Positions 56,867 through 64,000 of a DNA stretch of 64,000 bases are shown one piece after another. Positions within the stretch are counted from its first letter, which is position 1; each line of letters begins with the position of its first letter. The stretch comes from Sthenelais limicola (Eukaryota > Annelida > Polychaeta > Phyllodocida > Sigalionidae). The stretch lies in NCBI GenBank assembly GCA_942159475.1, contig OW804096.1:90003784-90067783 (forward strand), read 5' to 3'. Made by a program: the position numbers and the translations under genes. Below the pieces are notes generated by a model, which saw only the letters and a list, made by a program, of their open reading frames with translations, was not told where the DNA came from and made no database searches.

Positions 56867-58321
56867 ATATGAGCAATTCCCACCCATAGTGCATCATTTG
56901 GGTTGAGAAACAACAGCTCCTCCAGATAAATATTTATCTGAGATTATTTACGTTGGTATTTTCGGATCCAGGTGAAAAAAGTCGCCTAGGGGGAAGTATC
57001 CTACAACGTTTTTTATTTCTTTTTAATCGTGGGGCCAAGAAATTAGTTTTCTGCCAGAATCACATATAAAAACGCAGGTTTTCCTATCAGAATCACTGTT
57101 TAAAAAATGCAGCCAGTATTTTTTGGGGAAAAACTTATACATATTCTCGATATAATGGGTTTTATCTGCATAATGGGCCAGAGGGTCAATGATTACTCTG
57201 AAATAATATGTTTGTATGGTTAAAAAAATCAATATTTTCAACTTTCCAAAATATTTCTTGATGATATTATGTAAAGTTGATTATGGGATAGCCCCCTGTT
57301 GCCGTAACGGGGGTCTAAATTTTCTTTTAAACATATAGACCTAGAAGAACTAAAAAGAACCATTACTTATATCATTGTTTATGATTAGTACATCCATTAT
57401 ATTCATTGAAAAATCTCCAGCTAATTCTTTCCTACTAAATAATGGGATTAGAATTCTGAAAAAAGTTTGGGGGAATATTAATGTCGCCGTAACGGGGGTC
57501 TAGGTTTCAGCAATGAAGAAATTAATATTAGCATAAATTATTTTCTATAAGCATTATAATGTGTACGAAACACAAGGGAAAATAAATAAATACAATTTTG
57601 TTGTTGTCATACCTGAGATGGTAGCAACAAGCAAAAACAGTATGTCGCTGTAACAGGGATCTAGAGGGGGCAGGGGTCTAGAGGGGCGTGAAAACTATTT
57701 TTTCTAATTTTTTCCCTAGTAATTTTGCCTCTAAATACTTAGACATAACTTATATTCACCTTCTTAACAACCAAAACAAGTATTCAAGCCAATTTAACAG
57801 GAACACAAGGGGGGGAAACACTGTTATTAATATTTTTGTATATATTCTAAATATAATGGGTTATATGTGTATAATAGGCCAGAGGGTCAATGACCTGTGA
57901 CCTGTGACCTGTGCCGCTGCCATTTCTATTACCATTACTGAATGGTTATTTTGCTGTAACTTATAGTTGGAATATTTTCACAAACTAAAGAGCGTTATGG
58001 CCCTTATATCAAGACCTATTATATATAAACTAATTTAACTCTAAACTAATTTATTTCTAATTTAAATCCTAATTTATGTAGAAATCTGGACCTTTCCCCT
58101 TTGCCCTTACTATTAGAATAGAGGCCACTGTGTCTCCCAAGCTGCCCTGACCACAATATTCATAATTAACGTTCCCAATTTCGTCTATATTAGTAGCAAT
58201 AAAAAAAATCAATATTTTCAATATGAGAAAAAGTAAATCAATGGAAGCAATTGAAAAAAATAAGAATTTTCAGCCCTGCATGGATGGCCAAATGATGCAT
58301 TTTGGGTGGAATTGCTCATAT
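56867..58321. mobile_element. 1.45-kb MITE with about 34-bp terminal inverted repeats
   Basis: Left end ATATGAGCAATTCC then (C)ACCCATAGTGCATCATTTGG, right end CCAAATGATGCATTTTGGGT then GGAATTGCTCATAT: inverse copies with a few differences. Internal direct repeats include CCGTAACGGGGGTCTA at 57303 and 57484 with a degenerate copy near 57650, and a block with GGCCAGAGGGTCAATGA at 57176 and 57877. No transposase frame. TA-type flanks are possible but not certain. Confidence 0.75.
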
Positions 58322-58489
58322 ATCATTCAATATCTGGGGAGTTTCAAGATGTGACCATCATTAAAAATCAAATTTTAGCGTCCATTTATGTACCCCCAAC
58401 CCCCTATCAATATTAATGGAACCGAATTTGAAGAGATTATTAATAATAAGTATTATCCAACATTGAGCCATTTAACATATACCAGTGAT

Positions 58490-58745
58490 ACAAACGATTG
58501 ACGATATGGACCAAATGTAGCATTTCAACATTGACAATTGGACATCAGATCAATATTTCTCCAAAGTTGGCAATCCAACATTTGGCCAATTGTGGCATTC
58601 CAACGTTGGCAATCCAACATTAGGCCAATGTTGGGCCAATGGTAGCATCCAATGTGACCAATCCAACGTTAGGCCAATATTCCTGCTAATATTGTCCCAA
58701 CGTTGGGCCAATGGTAGAATTCCTACGGTTACATGCCGATATTGG
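58490..58745. repeat. Short minisatellite, CCAACATTGGCCAAT-type unit
   Basis: About ten imperfect units of CCAACGTTGGGCCAAT / GGTAGCATCCAA and inverses. Translation gives WPNVGLPTLE-like repeats on the minus strand; these are not genes. A stray copy lies at about 59497-59528. Confidence 0.75.
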
Positions 58746-58750
58746 GCACA

Positions 58751-59374
58751 CATAGTGCTATATGTAAAGGTTTGAAATAGTTGGATATAGGTGGCAGCAC
58801 CTACTTATATTCGGGTAGTAGTGCATTGAATTGGCACGGGTCGGTCACTCACGGAGTCGATGTAAGGAAAGACTACTTCTCCACGGTAGTATAAACCCCT
58901 GTTCAAGGGGCTGATAATGCAATATCGTGATTACACATGCTGCTACCCTCGGTATTTCTCTACTTTCTTTACACGGCTCTACAGCACCCAGATGACAGGA
59001 CGTCATTCGCATGGGTGCAACAGGTCGGAAAAGGGCGATTCACCTGGCTTCATCAGAATGATTTTTTAAGATATGCCACCTATTTGGCACATTACATATC
59101 ATTCCGACAGAACAAGAAACGTTTGTGAAAGTTATGTACCTTCATTTTTCTCTTCTTCCTGACGGCGGAAGATTAGGCAGCATTTATAACGCCTGTTTTC
59201 CCTTGCTCCGCCATAAAACCTACGAGCAGGACCTTTTGGCACAAACTGAAAAGTAATACATAAATTATCTAAAATTGTAAATAAAACAAAAATAACTTAA
59301 GACGGGCAAACATAGTGCTATGTAAAGGTTTCAAATAATTGGATTTAGGTGGCAGCACTGATACTCGGGTAGTA
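58751..59374 (+). repeat. Direct repeat of about 65 bp, two copies 560 bp apart
   Basis: CATAGTGCTA(TA)TGTAAAGGTTT...TTGGAT(A/T)TAGGTGGCAGCAC...TCGGGTAGTA is present at 58751-58820 and 59311-59374. Between them is unique non-coding DNA. The pair may be LTR-like remnants or part of a larger dispersed repeat. Confidence 0.6.
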
Positions 59375-60887
59375 TACATACCACGACTAAAGCTTGCAAG
59401 ATCATTTGATCCTATTAACTAGTTAGTTTTTTTTATAGTTTCTTTTTATTAGCAACCCTTATGTTCGACATTAACCCGGACATTACTCAGGAAACACTGA
59501 TCAATGTTGGACCAATGGTAGCATCCAGGGAGGGTTGAATAGAGGTGAACAGGGCTTGAATATGGGTTTTTCAAAACCTCCAGCCCTGTTTCGTATACTA
59601 AGCGGCAACAACTGTCCATATGTTACAGGGGTAATACCAGATAAGAGGAAAATGAGCTCAAGCCGTATACAACACCCGGAAAGCTACCCTATCATCCGCC
59701 CTCAAGACAGACTGTCTAAAATCAAGAACTCCAAACCCGATCCATATCCTAGCATACCAAGTACATCAGGTTACCAAGACCCAACCATACGAAGACCTAG
59801 GGCCCAACACACCCCACCAACTCCTTCAACATGTTACAGTAGTGGGTTTCTGGGAAGGGTAGGGAGGACTGGGGGCGTGGCTGCGTCCATGCGGGCAGCA
59901 CTGGGATCCTTGAATAAAGCTATGGGAGAGCCCTGCCTCTCACTCACTTATGAAATACCAGTCGCCGTGTCTGTTTCTCCTTCTCTCTCACCGAACCTAT
60001 TCAAAATTTAAACTGTAGGATAGTCTTAAGACTATTATATTTATTTGTAGCATTAATACTGGGGAAACCCATTATTATATCACTGGTGGAGAAGCCAATT
60101 AAGATCGTGGTTAATTGTGTGTTGTTACACCAATTATCCCCTAAACTTAAGGGGTGGAAAGTTTGCTGAAATTGAGCAAACCTTTCCACTACCTGGTGAG
60201 TAGAGAAGCTCCAGTCAGGGAGGCTAGGAATAGCCCACCTGGGGAAGGCAAGCCAGCTTTCTCTGGGTGAAAATATACACCTGGGAGGAGTAAGGAGCAG
60301 TCATGTAGGAGGAAGATACAACACACTCTTACATTGGGTGACTGAAGAATAGAAAGACAGACATCCAGCTATACAGTGCAATCCTGGACTAATAACAAAG
60401 CTTAAAAACAATCAAGTTGTGCCAAGTCCAGAGGATGGGAAAGTGAAATCATTACCATCGATTTCATATGTGTAGTGTATGTGTACTGCCTGGAGAACTT
60501 GGGGAACCATGAATGTCCATCATGGGAACCCGGAAGATCAGAGCCCCAAGGAAGCCTAAGCCAGGGTACATGTTCGCGGATGTCTGGAGACGCTTGAGGA
60601 GTGGTGGAAACTATTTGGCCAAGGGATCAGGTCCGAGCATTGCGTCAGGGCGTCCAACCGTCAACGTCAACGTGTAAGGGCGTCCAACCTTCTACTTCAA
60701 CACCAATAGCAGAAAGGCAGGTAAAGGTAGAAGGGGATGAAGGAGCGCTGGCTGTAGATATATTGGGAACCCCTACCAAAGTAAAATATCCGGAGCTAGA
60801 GGACCTGAGGCACTGGCAAAGAGAAAACGAACTTGCGGGGGCTTTGGTGCCGTAGGTCCCCTCAGACAGGGTCACGACGACGACGAC
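59375..60887 (+). promoter_or_regulatory. Probable 5' LTR and leader of the second Gypsy-like element
   Basis: An AATAAA within TTGAATAAAGCTATGG (about 59910) followed by a CT-rich segment looks like an LTR R/U5 region, and CACTGGTGGAGAAGCC near 60080 could be an LTR end plus TGG primer site; the tRNA was not identified. From 60570 a short uORF and an ATG-less frame (60601-60855, with a small internal duplication around GVQPSTST) precede gag. Confidence 0.35.
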
Positions 60888-62378
60888 ATGGATTCTGAGA
60901 AGTCCACACTGTCTGGTTCGAAATACAAGTCAGCCTTAACGGCAGGCAAACAACACAGAGGTGGCAAAGAATCATGGGGAGAGCCCAATAGAAAAGTATT
61001 CGAGAGTGAGGGAATGCAACAGGATCACTTGACATTACCACAAAATAACTATATGGAAGGTGATCGGCTAAACCTGTCCTCATTCTCGGACTTGGATTTG
61101 TCAAATGTAAATGGTGACGGCACCCTAAAAGTCAACAGGCCTGCTAGGACGTATGGGGATACCATGGCGTCCAAAGAAGATCTTGATAGTAGGGGCTCGG
61201 AGGTGTTAGGTGCGACCGGTGGTGTGCCTGAAACAAAATCTGCAGCAGACAGATTCAGAACATATGCCACTATGCATCTCGAAGGAACAGGTTCAGTGAA
61301 TCAAATGTATCCACAAAAGAAATACATACAGGAGCTGAAGAGAAGGGACGATCTGTTATTATTCGAGCAGAAACGAGCTCAAGATTTAGAATTTGAAATA
61401 CAGCAGTATAGAGATGAAAGACTCGAGTTGGAAGCTCAAAATAATGCTGTACGACAAGACCTGGATAAGTGTAGATATAAGAGCGACGAAATAGTACATA
61501 CCTGTACTATGGAGTTGGACAGAATGGAAATCGAACATAGACAGGAGGTTAATGAGCTGAGAGATGCAATAAGGAAACTGCAAATAAGGAACAGAATACT
61601 AGAAGTCCAGGCAGTTCAACAACCTAAGCCAAAAGTGCCTACAATGGAAAGGCAAACTCAGACAGTACAAAGTGAGTTAAGTCGGCCACAGGCATTCCCA
61701 CATGTGGACACAGACCATCATTTTGATATGAATGACTCATATGGTAGTATATATCGAACGGCCATACCTCCAGCTCCGTCAATAAGGGGGTTTAATAGTA
61801 GGTTGGAAATCCCACAGAATACGCCACCGCCGGCGTATAACAGAGATCTGGGACGGGACATTCCCAGACCTACGGCTCCCCTGAAATTAGATGGATTCCA
61901 AGGTGTCAGTAGACACAGCGTATATGTGCCACCGCACTCCATAAGACGGGATGACACTAGAGATCCTTTCCCAGTACAGGGAATAAGTCCGATAAGACCA
62001 AGGCCTACACGGATTCACACTGAAGAAAGGCCAAGTTTCAGGGTATATGAACAAGCAGGATCTTGTGGGCGTCAGAACGATGAATTTACTATGCAACGCC
62101 AATGGGACAAAACAGACCCTGATGAGGAAGAGTTTAGAAGAGGCAGAGTCAGACATGCAAGACAGATGCCTATGGGAACTCATAGGAGGTCGCGCCAGAA
62201 AAAGAAGCAGGTAGAGGATGACTCGGATGAGTGGGAGGATGATTGGATGACGGATTCGTCATCGTCAGATGAAGAAAAAGAGAGCAAAGGTCATCTCAGA
62301 ACACTCAGCAATAGGGCGTTGAAGCAAGGAACGAAGGATAGTGCCTCAGTTGTCAAAATGAGAAATTCTCGGCGCTAA
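60888..62378 (+). CDS. Gag N-terminal protein with coiled coil
   Basis: 496 residues, ATG at 60888. The first 120 residues are polar and disordered; a coiled coil follows (about 150-250: RDDLLLFEQKRAQDLEFEI, then RLELEAQNNAV and VNELRDAIRKLQ). Then come proline-rich and RDD-rich stretches, and a C terminus with basic KKKQ and acidic DDSDEWEDDW patches. It ends at the TAA 62376-62378, nine bases before the ATG of the capsid-like frame. It is matrix-like in position. No named domain; the frame is intact. Confidence 0.6.
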   Translation: MDSEKSTLSGSKYKSALTAGKQHRGGKESWGEPNRKVFESEGMQQDHLTLPQNNYMEGDRLNLSSFSDLDLSNVNGDGTLKVNRPARTYGDTMASKEDLDSRGSEVLGATGGVPETKSAADRFRTYATMHLEGTGSVNQMYPQKKYIQELKRRDDLLLFEQKRAQDLEFEIQQYRDERLELEAQNNAVRQDLDKCRYKSDEIVHTCTMELDRMEIEHRQEVNELRDAIRKLQIRNRILEVQAVQQPKPKVPTMERQTQTVQSELSRPQAFPHVDTDHHFDMNDSYGSIYRTAIPPAPSIRGFNSRLEIPQNTPPPAYNRDLGRDIPRPTAPLKLDGFQGVSRHSVYVPPHSIRRDDTRDPFPVQGISPIRPRPTRIHTEERPSFRVYEQAGSCGRQNDEFTMQRQWDKTDPDEEEFRRGRVRHARQMPMGTHRRSRQKKKQVEDDSDEWEDDWMTDSSSSDEEKESKGHLRTLSNRALKQGTKDSASVVKMRNSRR

Positions 62379-62386
62379 CGACGCTA

Positions 62387-63244
62387 ATGTTGGCGGCGCA
62401 GTTCCTCGCAGATTACGAGGAATACACAGATTCGCTGGGGGCGTCTAGTTCACTCAAGGCACAGGGGATCAAAAAGTTCTTAAAAGGCAAGCCGCTAGAT
62501 TTCTACAAACAATACAGGTCAAGAAACCCGACTTCAGGGTTTGAAACGTTCAAGAGAAAGTTCCTGGAGAAATTCAAGAAACTGTCATATCATGAGCGAA
62601 TGAAAGATTATAGCAGCCGCAGGCAAGGAAAAGATGAAAGTTTACAGGAGTACGATGCCGAAATGGATCTACTATTGGCTAAGTCTGGTGTCGATGACAA
62701 GACCCAGATGAAATTCTATATCACAAACTTAAAGCCCAGCTTGTCAAAGAGGGTGATGGCTGACAATCCGAAAACGCTGGATGAAGCCATGGAAGCAGCG
62801 AATCGCCATGCAGTAAGTGATGAGGCCAAGGAAGAAGAGCAACAGGGCTCCACCACGGCCGTTATCAACTTGCTGAAAAATATGACAGGTTGTGAAACAA
62901 CAGATGATGAGGATAAAAAGGTGTCCTTCAAAAAGAAGGCTTTTAAAAAGCCATTCACTAAAAAGTTCGTGAAAAGGGATAGCAGTGTGGAATCGGCGGC
63001 GCCCAAGACAAATACAGGATTGTGTGGGAATTGCGGCACAGCAAGTGTCACCAAGAAGAAATGGTTTAAGCCCAAGCCTAAGAGCAAGCCAAGTTCAGGC
63101 GCCGAATCTCAAACAGAAGCAGAGGAGGAGTCGGGCCATGAAGGTGTGACAAAATCAGAAAAGCGCAAGCAAAAACTTGCAAAGCGCGAACTAACGCCTG
63201 CACCAAGCAGGAAGAAACCTAGTGTAAACAATGATGAAGAGTAG
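62387..63244 (+). CDS. Gag capsid-nucleocapsid-like protein
   Basis: 285 residues. The N-terminal half is a retrotransposon-gag capsid region: QFLADYEEYTDSL, KFLKGKPLDFYKQYR, FETFKRKFLEKFKKL and ESLQEYDAEMDLLL. The C-terminal half is Lys-rich with a single degenerate CGNC and no full CCHC knuckle, so basic residues probably bind RNA. The frame is open 50 or more bases upstream (through KFSALTT), which suggests the capsid may be read by a shift from the preceding frame. It overlaps the protease frame by 14 bases. Confidence 0.75.
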   Translation: MLAAQFLADYEEYTDSLGASSSLKAQGIKKFLKGKPLDFYKQYRSRNPTSGFETFKRKFLEKFKKLSYHERMKDYSSRRQGKDESLQEYDAEMDLLLAKSGVDDKTQMKFYITNLKPSLSKRVMADNPKTLDEAMEAANRHAVSDEAKEEEQQGSTTAVINLLKNMTGCETTDDEDKKVSFKKKAFKKPFTKKFVKRDSSVESAAPKTNTGLCGNCGTASVTKKKWFKPKPKSKPSSGAESQTEAEEESGHEGVTKSEKRKQKLAKRELTPAPSRKKPSVNNDEE

Positions 63245-64000
63245 AATGTCAACGCGCCGAAGACACACAACGGGAAAAACAAAAGTTGGAAGGTTGACCA
63301 GAGTGGATGGAAAAGGGCGTGTGATCCCTAGTGAAAGTTCTGTGGACCCTGCTGAAGGTTTTTACAATGTGGAGGGTGACTCTTATGATTTAGTCACTCT
63401 TTTTCAGGAAGAAAACGAGCGTGTGGACAGAATCAGGCTGCCGGTGGATAACGGATTTGTGCGTGCTACTGTGGGTAAGTTTACCAATATTCCCTTTTTG
63501 GTTGATACTGGGGCGACTTGCACATGTGTTAGTGAGACTTTGTTTAAAGGTATTTATAATCGCGCAAATTGGGGACATCCCTATTCGGAAATTCAGGAAA
63601 AGAATCTTCATGGCTGATAATTCTTCCCGCCAGATAGACTTTAAGGTGCGTTTGAGGTTAACAATGTATGGGCGTACATTTAGGCATTGGTTTGATGTGG
63701 TACCAAATTTAACTTGCCCTCTGATAATGGGGGTTGATTTTATGAGAAGGTTTAGAGCACAGATAAACTTCAACTTAGATCGGAATGGAGTTTATGCCAT
63801 AAGATCAGACAGAAATTTTAAAATCCCGCCTAACTCGGAATTCTATTTTACAAACTCAGTGGTGGCTCCTGAAGATATCTCTGATACAATAGGAGTCACT
63901 GACAATGCCAAGAGACAGGTACCAGTCCCATATTTGGTAAAAAGGGCGTTAGTAAAGCCGGACGCCCAAGGTAATAAGATAAGACTTTGTGTGTATAACT
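63231..64000 (+). pseudogene. Aspartic protease and pol start, frameshifted, partial
   Basis: From ATG 63231, the frame contains FLVDTGATCTCVS (retropepsin active site) and stops at TGA 63615-63617. Sequence of the same protein continues in the next frame from about 63610 (starting MADNSSRQ), with LIMGVDFMRRF (second protease motif) and PYLVKRALVKP, open to the window edge at 64000. A 1-nt-type shift near 63600 therefore splits the protease. Reverse transcriptase lies outside the window. Confidence 0.7.

Larger units (their letters stand above)
60888..64000 (+). mobile_element. Second Gypsy-like retroelement, 5' part, cut by window edge
   Basis: Sense-strand order: coiled-coil gag part (60888-62378), capsid-type gag part (62387-63244), protease (63231 onward), then continued pol frame running off the window at 64000. 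The parts use different frames: 0, 2, 0, then 1. Some shifts may be programmed; the one near 63600 lies inside the protease and looks like damage. Confidence 0.8.

Noticed and set aside
58550..58775. ORFs on both strands rich in WPNVG/GNPTLG repeats
   Set aside because: Encoded by the CCAACATTGGCCAAT minisatellite.
1..64000. CRISPR arrays, bacterial operons or prokaryotic origins
   Set aside because: Introns, poly(A) signals and metazoan mobile elements show eukaryotic DNA; the regular repeats are minisatellites without spacers.

Overview
The window is metazoan nuclear DNA. It is AT-rich, its genes carry GT-AG introns, and most of it is mobile-element sequence, microsatellites and minisatellites. 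The only intact gene that looks like an ordinary host gene is a single-exon GT31 glycosyltransferase on the minus strand (43583-44746). The mix (env-bearing Gypsy element, Polinton-class element, LINE scraps, TA-flanked MITEs, minisatellites) suits a marine invertebrate, but I cannot name the species or phylum.

Layout. 0.4-1.6 kb: two decayed copies of one unrecognised 5' exon. 2.2-9.8 kb: an antisense Gypsy-type retroelement with gag, pol and a broken F-type env; gag and pol are joined by a textbook -1 slippery heptamer. 10-19 kb: gene-poor DNA with a 205-219 bp tandem duplication, a C2H2 zinc-finger fragment, G-runs and purine tracts, a family of hairpin modules and one candidate 5' exon behind GC boxes. 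19.9-40.6 kb: a virus-like Polinton/adintovirus-class element. 42.8-44.8 kb: a LINE remnant and the glycosyltransferase. 46.0-53.5 kb: a CTACCCCCAGTTAC minisatellite with about 1-kb higher-order periodicity, interrupted by a 2.7-kb segment with oppositely oriented motif sets. 56.9-58.3 kb: a MITE. 60.6-64.0 kb: the 5' part of a second Gypsy-like element, cut by the window edge.

The Polinton-class element is the centre of interest. On the plus strand it encodes a protein-primed-type family B DNA polymerase (C2H2 fingers, exonuclease and polymerase motifs), an A32/FtsK-type packaging ATPase, a small basic protein, a low-complexity core-like protein, a double-jelly-roll-type major capsid protein and an adenain-type protease. 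These are followed by a mucin-like membrane glycoprotein and a five-exon Pro/Gln-rich protein with PPAY, PPAY and PSAP motifs. Minus-strand genes fill the right end, one of them spliced and nested inside an intron of the plus-strand gene. No integrase was found. The polymerase is broken by a frameshift, two in-frame stops and a 1.33-kb MITE, so this copy is a fossil, while most of the other frames are still open.

The most unusual points are: a NADAR-like (YbiA-type) domain fused in frame to the polymerase C terminus; multiple spliceosomal introns in a virus-like element; a cluster of four structural ORFs linked by TAATG stop/start overlaps, in which the capsid frame has no ATG of its own and sits one TAA downstream of the preceding ORF; and a glycoprotein plus late-domain-motif protein pair that hints at membrane-linked entry or egress.
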